Positions 1-7,486 are shown, counted from the stretch's first letter. The stretch is 13,223 nt of DNA from an uncultured Brachyspira sp. (GCF_910578695.1 NZ_CAJTQJ010000054.1:1-13223); one strand, 5' to 3'. A program made the numbers and translations. The notes: generated by a model from the letters alone, not told the origin.

Positions 1-527
1 TTATCAAATTCCTCCAAATGCTTTATAGAAACTATTTCACTTACAATAGGAATACCCGCCTCCTCTTTAGCTAATTTCAATATTTTAAGTCCGTCCAAAG
101 CCAAGCCCTGAAAAGCATAAGGAGAAGTTCTAGGCTTGAAAGCTCCGCCTCTAAGTATTGAAGCTCCTGCCGTTTTTACGCTTTTAGCAATATTAATAAC
201 CTGCTCTTCGCTTTCCACCGAACAAGGACCTGCTATTATAACGGGGCTTGATGCTCCTATTTTTACACCGCTTACATCTACAATAGTATCTTCTTTTTTG
301 AAAGCTCTGTTTGCTCTTTTGAAAGGCTCCTGAACTTTTAATACTTTAGATACTCCGGGCAAAGAGGATATTAATTCTCTGTCTACTTTAGAAGTATCTC
401 CTACTATACCTATAACGGTGCAGTCAATTCCTACTATTTTATTAGTTCCAAGTCCTGCATTTATAAGCCTGTCTGTTATATTATCTATGTATTCCTCTTT
501 TGCATCTTTTTTCATTACAACTATCAT
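1..527 (-). CDS. aroF: 3-deoxy-7-phosphoheptulonate (DAHP) synthase, type I-beta, 5' part only
   Basis: Catalyses condensation of phosphoenolpyruvate and erythrose 4-phosphate to DAHP, the first step of the shikimate pathway, in the cytoplasm. Reading leftwards from the ATG at 525-527 gives 175 codons with no stop before the left edge, about half of the usual 335-340 residues. Residues 1 to about 70 (MIVVMKKDA...) resemble the ferredoxin-like regulatory domain of the Thermotoga-type enzyme. The barrel then begins, with IIAGPCSVES at 97-106, whose Cys102 is the family metal ligand, and RGGAFKPRTSPY at 126-137, with the substrate-binding KPRTSP motif. The start is supported by AGGAG at 538-542, about 10 nt upstream. 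The family is known for feedback inhibition by Phe or Tyr through the N-terminal domain. The leader (528-752) suggests an additional control by Phe codons, which is inference. The active-site C-terminal half is outside the window. Confidence 0.95.
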   Translation of the reverse strand, partial: MIVVMKKDAKEEYIDNITDRLINAGLGTNKIVGIDCTVIGIVGDTSKVDRELISSLPGVSKVLKVQEPFKRANRAFKKEDTIVDVSGVKIGASSPVIIAGPCSVESEEQVINIAKSVKTAGASILRGGAFKPRTSPYAFQGLALDGLKILKLAKEEAGIPIVSEIVSIKHLEEFD

Positions 528-553
528 AGTAATGTATCTCCTTTTTTATAATG

Positions 554-610
554 TTAATTTATGTATTTGCTTTATATAATTTATAATTAAAAAATTAATT
601 TATGTATTTG
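554..610 (-). repeat. 16-bp direct repeat pair in the aroF leader, 41-bp period
   Basis: The minus-strand sequence CAAATACATAAATTAA occurs exactly twice, at 595-610 and 554-569, with starts 41 bp apart (close to four helical turns). Both copies lie between the hairpin/T-run and the aroF ribosome binding site. They could be a regulator site pair, an RNA motif or a small duplication. No palindromic symmetry is seen within the unit. Confidence 0.7.
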
Positions 611-635
611 TTTTTGTTGTTTTATTTGTTGTTGT

Positions 636-693
636 AAAAAAAGAATATCTCGGCGTTTTAAACGCCAAAAAAACTGAAGAAAAATGATATATT
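636..693 (-). promoter_or_regulatory. Hairpin and T-run in the aroF leader, candidate attenuator
   Basis: On the minus strand GGCGTT-TAA-AACGCC (652-666) forms a six-pair GC-rich stem whose three-base loop is the leader peptide stop codon. A run of seven T follows at 636-642, but nine bases (GAGATATTC) lie between. Those bases can pair with AATATATC at 686-693 (7 of 8 pairs), which would put the T-run one base after an extended stem and bulge out the Phe codons. This is the only GC-rich element in a 450-bp AT-rich spacer. The outer pairing is a hand-made proposal. Confidence 0.4.
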
Positions 694-750
694 AAAAGAA
701 TCTATATTTATAATTTTTGAAAAAATATTAACTTTCAAAATAACTTTCAT
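658..750 (-). CDS. Candidate Phe-rich leader peptide upstream of aroF (30 codons)
   Basis: A short minus-strand ORF begins with ATG at 748-750 and ends with TAA at 658-660. It encodes 30 residues, seven of them Phe, and its last eight residues are FFFSFFGV. Five of the six codons just before Gly-Val are Phe (TTT, TTC, TTC, TTT, TTT, with one Ser). The stop codon lies exactly in the loop of a GC hairpin. Phe-codon runs ahead of aromatic biosynthesis genes are the known signature of attenuation leader peptides such as that of E. coli pheA. No Shine-Dalgarno is visible. If the TTGACT/TATAAT promoter is right, the peptide would be translated from an almost leaderless 5' end. In DNA this AT-rich, TTT runs arise easily, so this is a candidate and not a firm gene. 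Confidence 0.4.
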   Translation of the reverse strand: MKVILKVNIFSKIINIDSFNISFFFSFFGV

Positions 751-758
751 AGTAAAAT

Positions 759-786
759 ATTATATAATAATATTAATAAAAGTCAA
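759..786 (-). promoter_or_regulatory. Probable sigma70 promoter of aroF
   Basis: On the minus strand, TTGACT (781-786) is followed after 16 nt by a perfect TATAAT (759-764). Transcription would start near 750-753, giving a leader of about 225 nt before the aroF ATG. The start would fall at, or only a few nt before, the ATG of the small leader ORF. The boxes are seen directly; use of the promoter is inferred. Confidence 0.55.
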
Positions 787-910
787 TAATAAATAATGTT
801 TATTATTATATATATTTCTTTATTAATATTTATATAAGGCATATTCGATTTTTTTAATAAAAATTATTGTATATATACAGTTATTAAGCATTATTATATA
901 AATAAATTCA

Positions 911-939
911 TTGATTTTATTTTAAAATATTTATATAAT
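911..939 (+). promoter_or_regulatory. Probable sigma70 promoter of the glucan phosphorylase gene
   Basis: TTGATT (911-916), a 17-nt spacer and a perfect TATAAT (934-939). The predicted start near 946 gives a leader of about 34 nt containing the ribosome binding site AAGGCGG (964-970), 9 nt before the ATG at 980. Confidence 0.6.
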
Positions 940-979
940 AAAAAAATATATCTAAATAATTTTAAGGCGGTAAATTTTT

Positions 980-3541
980 ATGAAATTAAGCAAATATATG
1001 GTTTCTCCATCTGTACCAAAAGAATTAGAGCCTCTTATAGAGATTACTAAAAATTTCTGGTGGTGTTGGAATCAGAAGGCTGTAACTTTATTGAGAACAA
1101 TAGATATTGATAATTGGGATAAAAGAGATCATAATCCTATAAGAGTTTTAGGCGAATCTCTTCAGGAGCGTTTTAATGCAATGCTTCAAGATGATGCTGC
1201 TATGATGAATTTAGCAGAAGTTTATGATGAGTTTAAAACTTATATGAATCAGGAAACTTGGTATGATAGCTTAGATGATAGTAAAAAAACAGAAAATGAG
1301 AAAATAGCTTATTTTTCTTTTGAATATGGTTTGCATGAGTCTTTGCCTAATTATTCAGGCGGACTTGGTATATTATCAGGAGATCATTTAAAATCTGCAA
1401 GTGATTTGGGACTTCCTTTAGTAGCTGTAGGACTTCTATATAGAAAAGGATATTTCAGACAATATTTGAATACTGACGGCTGGCAGCAGGAATATGATAT
1501 AGAAAATGATTTTTTCAATTTGGCTTTGGAAAAAGTTTTAGATAAAAACGGCGAAACAATGAAGGTGGATGTTGATTTACCTGGAAGAAAAGTTTATGCC
1601 CAAATTTGGAAAGCCAATGTAGGAAGAATAGAACTTTATTATTTAGATGCTAACATAGAAGAAAATAGTATAGAAGACAGAGATATTACTGCTCAGCTTT
1701 ACGGCGGCAACTTAGAAACTAGAATACAGCAGGAAATACTTCTTGGTATAGGCGGTGTTAAGGCATTGGATAAATTGGGAATTAAACCTACTATTTATCA
1801 TATGAATGAAGGACATAGTGCTTTTCTTTCTTTGGAGAGAATGAGACAGCTAATGGCTAATAATAATTTGGATAAAAACACTGCTAGGGAAATAGTATAC
1901 AGTTCTAATACATTTACAACTCATACTCCTGTACCTGCTGGTAATGATATATTCCCTATAGATATGATTCAGAAGTATTTTACTGATTATGTTAAGCATA
2001 TAGATATGACTATGGACGAATTCATTAGACTTGGAAGAATTAATCCTGATGATCAAAAAGAAAGCTTCTGTATGACTGTGCTTGCATTAAACTTATCTGC
2101 AGAAAATAATGGAGTTAGCGAGCTTCACGGACATGTATCAAGAGCTATGTGGAAAGATATTTGGAAAGGAGTACCTATTAATGAACTTCCTATAGATTCT
2201 ATTACTAATGGAATTCATACTTTAAGCTGGATATCCTTTGATATGCAGAACTTATTAGACAGATATTTAGGACCTCGCTGGAGAACTAAGCCTTTAGAAT
2301 TTGAAATTTGGGAAAGAGTTCAGAAAATACCTGATGCTGAACTTTGGAGAACTCATGAAAGAAGAAAAGAAAGACTTATTGATTTCTGCAGAGAAAGATT
2401 AAAAACTCAGATTACAAACAGAGGATATACAAAAAAAGAAATAGGACATGCTGAGCAGATACTTTCTCCTGAAGCTTTAACAATAGGTTTTGCGAGAAGA
2501 TTTGCTACTTATAAAAGAGGAACATTGCTTTTCAGAGATTTAGAAAGATTAAAAAAGATAGTTAATAATTCTGAAAGACCTGTACAAATCATATTTGCAG
2601 GTAAAGCTCATCCTCATGATAATGGCGGTAAGGAATTAATTAGAAATATAGCTGAAATTTGCAGAAGAGAAGATTTAAGAGATCATATAGTATTTTTAGA
2701 AGACTATGATATCAATGTAGCCAGATATATGGTTCAGGGTGTTGATGTATGGCTTAATAACCCTAGAAGACCTTTAGAGGCTAGCGGTACAAGCGGTATG
2801 AAAGTTCCGCCTAACGGAGGATTAAACTTCAGTGTACTAGACGGCTGGTGGGACGAATCTTATGATGGTCAGAATGGATGGGCTATAGGAAACAGAGAAG
2901 AGTATACTGATTTGGAATATCAAGATGAAGTTGAAAGTAAGGCTCTTTATAATGTATTAGAAAATGAAATAATACCTTTATTCTATGAAAGAGGCAGAGA
3001 TAATATTCCTAGACAATGGGTTTCTGCTATGAAATGGAGTATGCAGACTGTTTGTCCTATATTCTCTACTAATAGAATGGTTGCTGATTATTTCAATAAA
3101 TTTTATAATAAGGCAAGCAAAAGATATTTCAATATGACAAAAAATGAATTTGCTAAAGCTAAAGAATTAAAATCTTGGAAACAGGATATTTTCTCTAAAT
3201 GGTCTAAAGTTTCATTTGAAAATACTATTTCTGAAATGCCTTCAAGAAATTTAAAAGTTGGAAGTAAATTCGAGGTAAAAACTATAGTTAATTTGGGAGA
3301 TATAGCACCTGATTCTGTAAGAGTAGAGCTTTATTATGGTAAATTAAGTATGAAAGAAGAGATTATAGAACCTATCACAGTAGAGATGCAGCATTCTTCT
3401 GATTTAGGAAACGGCAGACATTCTTTCTCAGGTATTTTAGAATGTACTGATAGCGGACAAAGCGGATATGCCATAAGAATGTATCCGTATCATAAAGATT
3501 TAAGTTATAAATTTGATATGAAACTTATTATATGGGGTTAA
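980..3541 (+). CDS. glgP: Alpha-glucan (glycogen) phosphorylase, GT35 family with DUF3417 N-terminus
   Basis: Degrades alpha-1,4-glucan with phosphate to release glucose 1-phosphate, using pyridoxal phosphate, in the cytoplasm. The 853 residues match the long bacterial form of the TIGR02094-type phosphorylase. Residues about 8-110 are a DUF3417-like region (VPKELEPLIEITKNFWW). The catalytic body follows with YFSFEYGLHE and SGGLGILSGDHLK, NEGHSAF at 276-282 and HTPVPAGND at 315-323. The PLP-binding motif EASGTSGMK is at 600-608, with Lys608 the expected Schiff-base lysine, followed by LDGWWDE. A beta-rich tail of about 110 residues closes the protein, as in mycobacterial-type enzymes. The start is supported by AAGGCGG 9 nt upstream. 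It has its own promoter and terminator, so it is probably monocistronic. No glycogen synthesis gene is adjacent, so stored-glucan mobilisation is inferred from the family alone. Confidence 0.95.
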   Translation: MKLSKYMVSPSVPKELEPLIEITKNFWWCWNQKAVTLLRTIDIDNWDKRDHNPIRVLGESLQERFNAMLQDDAAMMNLAEVYDEFKTYMNQETWYDSLDDSKKTENEKIAYFSFEYGLHESLPNYSGGLGILSGDHLKSASDLGLPLVAVGLLYRKGYFRQYLNTDGWQQEYDIENDFFNLALEKVLDKNGETMKVDVDLPGRKVYAQIWKANVGRIELYYLDANIEENSIEDRDITAQLYGGNLETRIQQEILLGIGGVKALDKLGIKPTIYHMNEGHSAFLSLERMRQLMANNNLDKNTAREIVYSSNTFTTHTPVPAGNDIFPIDMIQKYFTDYVKHIDMTMDEFIRLGRINPDDQKESFCMTVLALNLSAENNGVSELHGHVSRAMWKDIWKGVPINELPIDSITNGIHTLSWISFDMQNLLDRYLGPRWRTKPLEFEIWERVQKIPDAELWRTHERRKERLIDFCRERLKTQITNRGYTKKEIGHAEQILSPEALTIGFARRFATYKRGTLLFRDLERLKKIVNNSERPVQIIFAGKAHPHDNGGKELIRNIAEICRREDLRDHIVFLEDYDINVARYMVQGVDVWLNNPRRPLEASGTSGMKVPPNGGLNFSVLDGWWDESYDGQNGWAIGNREEYTDLEYQDEVESKALYNVLENEIIPLFYERGRDNIPRQWVSAMKWSMQTVCPIFSTNRMVADYFNKFYNKASKRYFNMTKNEFAKAKELKSWKQDIFSKWSKVSFENTISEMPSRNLKVGSKFEVKTIVNLGDIAPDSVRVELYYGKLSMKEEIIEPITVEMQHSSDLGNGRHSFSGILECTDSGQSGYAIRMYPYHKDLSYKFDMKLIIWG

Positions 3542-3567
3542 TACTTAATAAATAACTTATTATAATG

Positions 3568-3607
3568 GGGCTTAGACGAATAGGTTTAAGCCCTTTTTTA
3601 TTTTTTT
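3568..3607 (+). terminator. Rho-independent terminator of the phosphorylase gene
   Basis: GGGCTTAGAC (3568-3577) pairs with GTTTAAGCCC (3584-3593) as ten pairs with one G-U, around a six-base loop. A T-rich tract (3594-3607, one A within) follows directly. It starts 26 nt after the stop codon. Confidence 0.92.
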
Positions 3608-3767
3608 AATAATAGTAAGTTTTTTATGCTGATATTAAATTTTGTAAATTCTAAACTTTTTTTATAAATGACTTAGTATTTATTTTTTATTTGAATAAAT
3701 ATTTTTTATGCACTAAAAAGCTGTAAGTATATACAATTCTTAAGCAAAAAAGATAATATAATAAATA

Positions 3768-3796
3768 TTGACTTTTAATGTTATAAAGTGTATTAT
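3768..3796 (+). promoter_or_regulatory. Probable sigma70 promoter of the TRAP operon
   Basis: TTGACT (3768-3773), 17-nt spacer, TATTAT (3791-3796). The predicted start near 3803 leaves a leader of about 20 nt, with AAGGAG at 3811-3816 placed 7 nt before the ATG at 3824. Confidence 0.65.
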
Positions 3797-3823
3797 TAAA
3801 TAAATTTTGTAAGGAGTATTATT

Positions 3824-4780
3824 ATGAGAAATATTTTTATCACTTCTTTTCTTATCTTAACATTACTATTAATGATAGGATGTAAAAAAAGCGGCAATCT
3901 CAATTATGTTTTTGCTACAGGAGGCACAAGCGGTACATATTATTCATTTGGCGGAAGTATAGCTAGTATATGGAATGCCAATATAGAAGGAATGAATGTT
4001 ACAGCCCAATCAACAGGAGCTTCTGCTGAAAATTTAAGACTTCTAAACAGACATGAAGTTGATTTAGCTTTTGTACAAAATGATGTTATGGACTATGCAT
4101 ATAACGGCACAGATATATTTGACGGCGAAGTATTAACAAATTTCTCTGCTGTTCTTACTCTATATCCTGAAGTAGTGCAGATAGCAGCTACAAAAGCAAG
4201 CGGAATAAAAACAATAGCTGATATGAAAGGAAAAAGAGTATCAGTAGGAGATGCAGGAAGCGGTGTTGAATTTAATGCTAAGCAAATACTAGAATCTTAC
4301 GGATTGTCTTTCAATGATATAAATAAATCAAATCTTTCTTTTAAAGAATCAAGCGACGGATTGCAAAACGGTACTTTAGATGCTTGTTTTATAGTAGCAG
4401 GAATACCTAATGCAGCTTTACAGGAATTATCTTTATCAAGCGATATAGTTTTAGTTTCTTTAGACAAAATACTTTTAGATGAAATGATTAGCAGATATAA
4501 ATATTATACAGAAGTTGTAATACCTGCTAATACATATAATAATATTTCTACAGATACTACAGCAATAGCAGTAAGAGCAACTATTGCGGTTAATAATAAT
4601 ATACCTGAAGATGCTGTTTATAATATGATAAAAACTTTATTTGATAAAAAAGATGATTTAGTAATAGCTCATGCTAAAGGAGAAGAGTTAAATATTGAAG
4701 ATGCTTATAAAGGCATATCTATACCATTTCATTCAGGTGCTTTAAAATACTATAAAGAATTGGGATATAATATAGAATAA
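3824..4780 (+). CDS. TAXI-family TRAP transporter solute-binding lipoprotein
   Basis: Captures the substrate of a sodium-driven TRAP importer. The 318-residue protein starts with a lipoprotein signal: positively charged MRN, a hydrophobic stretch to residue 18 and a relaxed spirochaetal lipobox (LMIGC) with Cys20, so it should be anchored in the inner membrane facing the periplasm. The mature part opens with the TAXI-type core (YVFATGGTSGTYY, 28-40), then STGASAENLRLL (63-74) and VDLAFVQND (79-87), and has the usual length of the family. It is the first gene of a three-gene unit with a DUF1850 protein and a fused permease, which is the standard TAXI arrangement. Some characterised TAXI proteins bind glutamate or related dicarboxylates, but the ligand here cannot be read from the sequence. 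SD AAGGAG lies 7 nt before the start. Confidence 0.93.
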   Translation: MRNIFITSFLILTLLLMIGCKKSGNLNYVFATGGTSGTYYSFGGSIASIWNANIEGMNVTAQSTGASAENLRLLNRHEVDLAFVQNDVMDYAYNGTDIFDGEVLTNFSAVLTLYPEVVQIAATKASGIKTIADMKGKRVSVGDAGSGVEFNAKQILESYGLSFNDINKSNLSFKESSDGLQNGTLDACFIVAGIPNAALQELSLSSDIVLVSLDKILLDEMISRYKYYTEVVIPANTYNNISTDTTAIAVRATIAVNNNIPEDAVYNMIKTLFDKKDDLVIAHAKGEELNIEDAYKGISIPFHSGALKYYKELGYNIE

Positions 4781-4790
4781 TTATATTTTT

Positions 4791-4835
4791 AGATGTATTC
4801 ATTATTTATTTAATATATTGATAATGAATACATCT
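4791..4835 (+). promoter_or_regulatory. Long perfect hairpin between the binding-protein and DUF1850 genes
   Basis: AGATGTATTCATTAT (4791-4805) and ATAATGAATACATCT (4821-4835) are perfect 15-bp inverted repeats around a 15-base AT loop. No T-run follows in either direction, so it is not a normal terminator. It begins 11 nt after the binding-protein stop and ends 11 nt before the next ATG, where no SD is visible. By analogy with other importer operons it may stabilise the upstream message or limit expression of the downstream genes; that role is inferred. Confidence 0.75.
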
Positions 4836-4846
4836 GTAATTATATT

Positions 4847-5395
4847 ATGTTAAAGAAAATTATTATATGTATATTTTTCATTGTAATAATTATTGCTTTA
4901 TTATTTGTACCTCTATTTCCAAGACTCGTATTAAATGGCGTTAAAAATAATAAAGTTAATTTTATATTTAGTATTAATAAAAAAGAGTTTTTAATTTCAT
5001 ATACCCATTCTGTAAATAAAGGAAGAGTTAGAGATTATTACATTATAAATACTAATAATGATATTGTGTTAGAGAAGACAAGATTTGTTTCTTATGGTGC
5101 TGGTATGCCTGATCCTCAAAATGATGAAAAGATAATTATTACAGATGATTATATAGAAATAAATAATATTAATAAAATAATAAAAGATTTATATTTATTT
5201 ATTGGAACTGTAGCCTCTCATAAAATAGAGTTTGATGTATTTGATGGATTTAATATTGACAGAAAAGAAATTGAATTAAATAGAGTATTTAAGCCGCAAG
5301 TAAATATAAAAATACAATATAAAAGAGTTTCATTATTTGCAGTAATAATGAATTTTATAAATAATAAAGTATTAAGGGAGAACAATGAAGCATAA
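4847..5395 (+). CDS. DUF1850 family protein associated with the TAXI TRAP transporter
   Basis: A 182-residue protein with one N-terminal hydrophobic segment (about 5-25) and a predicted extracytoplasmic domain, so probably a membrane-anchored protein. The family is recognised by SYTHSVNKGRVRDYY (51-65) and KTRFVSYGAGMP (77-88), which match the HSV and FGAGMP blocks of DUF1850. These proteins are regularly encoded between a TAXI binding protein and a fused TRAP permease, as here, but their exact role is not established. An accessory role in the transporter is inferred from context. The gene overlaps the permease gene by 11 nt, so the two are probably translationally coupled. No Shine-Dalgarno precedes the ATG; a strong hairpin sits there instead, and no better start is seen. 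Confidence 0.85.
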   Translation: MLKKIIICIFFIVIIIALLFVPLFPRLVLNGVKNNKVNFIFSINKKEFLISYTHSVNKGRVRDYYIINTNNDIVLEKTRFVSYGAGMPDPQNDEKIIITDDYIEINNINKIIKDLYLFIGTVASHKIEFDVFDGFNIDRKEIELNRVFKPQVNIKIQYKRVSLFAVIMNFINNKVLRENNEA

Positions 5396-7373
5396 AAATT
5401 ATATTCATATTCCAACAGCAGAAGAAATTGATGATTATATGAGAAAATATGACAGTGAATCGAGATACAGAAGATATACTGATTGGAAAAAATATTTAAT
5501 AATAGTAATATCTGTCGTATTCTGCTTATTTCAATTATATTCAATATTATCTGGAAAAATTACCGCCCAAATTATAAGAGCGACTCATCTGTCATTTGTT
5601 ATGTTTCTAGCCTATTTTCTTTTTCCTATGAAAAAAGATATGCCTAAAGATAAACTTCCTTGGTATGATTGTGTATTTGCTTTAATAGCAGCTGCTTCTT
5701 GGAGCTATATTGTCATCAATTTTGAGGCATTAATAAGAAGAGCTGGAATATACACTACAACAGATATTATAGTAGGTATAATAGGAATACTTCTTGTCTT
5801 TGAGGCATGCAGAAGAATAGTAGGACTTCCTATACTTATAATATCAATAGTTTTTATTATGTATGCCTTATTCGGAGCTTATGCTCCCGGTTTTCTTAAT
5901 CATAGAGGATATTCTCTTCAAAGATTGGTATCTCATTTATTTTACAACACAGAAGGTATAATGGGAACTCCTATAGGTGCTTCAGCTACATTTATATTCT
6001 TATTTATATTTTTCGGAGCATTACTTGATAAAACGGGAATAGGTCAGTTTTTTATAGATATATGCAATGCTATAGCAGGAGGATTTGACGGCGGACCTGC
6101 TAAAGTAGCAGTATTAACTAGTGCTATGTTCGGTACAGTGTCTGGAAGTTCGGTTTCTAATACTGTAGGCACAGGAAGTTTTACAATACCTATGATGAAA
6201 TCATTAGGATACAGACCTGAGTTTGCAGGTGCTGTTGAGGCTTCTGCTTCCACAGGCGGACAATTAATGCCCCCTATAATGGGAGCTGCTTCTTTTTTAA
6301 TGGCTGAAAGTTTAGGCATACCTTATATGCAGGTTGTTAAGGCGGCTATTATTCCAGCTATACTATATTTTACAGGTATATTTATAATGGTTCATTTGGA
6401 GGCTAAAAAGACAGGGCTTAAAGGCTTATCAAGAGATTCTCTTCCTAAGATAGGGGAGCTTTTACTTAAGAAAGGTTATTTAATTATACCTCTTATAGCT
6501 ATAATATATTTTTTCGTACTTGGAAAGACTGCTATTTATGCAGGTTTAATGGGTATAATTGCTGCAGGTTTGGTTGCTGTTATAAATTCAACAATAGATA
6601 TTATAATGAAAAGAAAAGTGAGTTTCGGTTTCAATGATTTAATAGATGTTTTTGTTAATGCTGCTAGAAATATAATAAGCGTTGCCGTTGCCTGTGCTAT
6701 GGCGGGCATTATAATAGGTGTTATTACTTTGACGGGATTAGGTTTGAAAATAGGTGCAGGATTAATATCTATATCAGGCGGAATACCTTTATTATTATTA
6801 TTTTTAACAATGATAAGTTCTATTATACTTGGTATTGGAGTGCCTACTACAGCAAATTATCTTATTACTTCAACAATAGCTGCAAGTGCTATAATAGGTT
6901 TGGGTTATCAGCCTTTAGCTGCTCATATGTTTGTATTTTATTTCGGAATCATAGCAGATGTTACTCCTCCTGTTGCTTTGGCTGCTATGGCTGGTGCTGC
7001 TATTGCTAAATCAGACCCTATTAAAACAGGTATTGAAGCGACAAAACTTTCGATTGGAGCTTTTATAATTCCTTATATGTTTATATTTAATCCTGATATA
7101 TTAATGATAAATACTAAAATTATTGATGTTATACCTATATTTATTACTTCTCTTATTGGTATGTTCGGAGTATCAGCAGGATTAGAAGGATATGTATTTA
7201 GAAAATGTAAAATTTATGAGAGAATATTATTTATTATAGCAGGACTTCTTTCAATATACCCTGAATTATATACTGATATTATAGGAATATCAATTATAAT
7301 AATATTAGTGATTATACAAATAGCTACAAGAAATAAAAATAAAATGAATACTTCTGCGGCTTTAAATAATTAA
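5385..7373 (+). CDS. TRAP transporter fused permease (small plus large membrane subunits)
   Basis: The membrane part of the TAXI TRAP importer, moving substrate inward with an ion gradient. Its 662 residues fit the 4TM/12TM fusion type. The N-terminal part (about 36-160) holds several hydrophobic segments corresponding to the small Q subunit, and the remainder is the DctM-like large subunit. Typical conserved stretches are FGTVSGSSVSNTVGTGSF (249-266), ASTGGQLMPPIMGAASF (288-304), GIGVPTTANY (483-492) and IADVTPPVALAAMAGAAIA (523-541). AAGGGAG at 5374-5380 lies 4 nt before the ATG, inside the end of the DUF1850 gene, which it overlaps by 11 nt. It is the last gene of the unit. No convincing terminator is seen in 7374-7547. 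Confidence 0.95.
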   Translation: MKHKNYIHIPTAEEIDDYMRKYDSESRYRRYTDWKKYLIIVISVVFCLFQLYSILSGKITAQIIRATHLSFVMFLAYFLFPMKKDMPKDKLPWYDCVFALIAAASWSYIVINFEALIRRAGIYTTTDIIVGIIGILLVFEACRRIVGLPILIISIVFIMYALFGAYAPGFLNHRGYSLQRLVSHLFYNTEGIMGTPIGASATFIFLFIFFGALLDKTGIGQFFIDICNAIAGGFDGGPAKVAVLTSAMFGTVSGSSVSNTVGTGSFTIPMMKSLGYRPEFAGAVEASASTGGQLMPPIMGAASFLMAESLGIPYMQVVKAAIIPAILYFTGIFIMVHLEAKKTGLKGLSRDSLPKIGELLLKKGYLIIPLIAIIYFFVLGKTAIYAGLMGIIAAGLVAVINSTIDIIMKRKVSFGFNDLIDVFVNAARNIISVAVACAMAGIIIGVITLTGLGLKIGAGLISISGGIPLLLLFLTMISSIILGIGVPTTANYLITSTIAASAIIGLGYQPLAAHMFVFYFGIIADVTPPVALAAMAGAAIAKSDPIKTGIEATKLSIGAFIIPYMFIFNPDILMINTKIIDVIPIFITSLIGMFGVSAGLEGYVFRKCKIYERILFIIAGLLSIYPELYTDIIGISIIIILVIIQIATRNKNKMNTSAALNN

Positions 7374-7486
7374 AAAATCATTTTGAAATTTTTAATATTT
7401 ATATATTAGTTTTATAAAGTAAGTTTGTATTTTTGATATAAAAATGCAGTTTATTAAAATTATATTTCTTATGTATTTTAATACTA

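Larger units (their letters stand above)
528..979. other. Divergent intergenic region between aroF and the phosphorylase gene
   Basis: This 452-bp spacer is extremely AT-rich. The aroF side holds a promoter (759-786), a Phe-rich leader ORF (658-750), a GC hairpin (652-666), a T-run, a G-free CA-rich stretch on the transcript (571-642) and two direct repeats. The other side holds a promoter at 911-939 and an SD at 964-970. Nothing is recognised between 787 and 910 beyond AT-rich sequence. Confidence 0.8.

Noticed and set aside
136..333. Plus-strand 65-codon ORF
   Set aside because: It lies antisense within the clear DAHP synthase coding sequence (KPRTSP and GPCSVES motifs on the minus strand) and has no SD; it is a shadow.
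652..666. Palindrome read as an ordinary terminator for either strand
   Set aside because: On the plus strand it is followed by A residues, and on the minus strand the T-run is nine bases away, so the simple terminator model fails; it is kept only as part of the attenuator hypothesis.
1850..2056. Minus-strand ORF inside the phosphorylase gene
   Set aside because: It overlaps conserved active-site codons of the phosphorylase on the other strand and resembles no protein.
3677..3707. AT-only inverted repeat TATTTATT/AATAAATA followed by T6, considered as a second terminator
   Set aside because: The stem has no GC pairs and would be unstable, and a strong terminator already lies at 3568-3607.
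4824..4853. Nine-codon ORF overlapping the DUF1850 start, considered as a coupling peptide
   Set aside because: It has no SD and starts inside the hairpin arm; in AT-rich DNA such an ORF is expected by chance.
5218..5544. Minus-strand 108-codon ORF across the DUF1850/permease junction
   Set aside because: It is antisense to two recognised genes, and its composition reflects the reverse complement of AT-rich coding sequence.
7374..7420. Possible terminator after the TRAP permease
   Set aside because: Only weak A/T pairing is present, with no defined stem and T-run; I could not support one.
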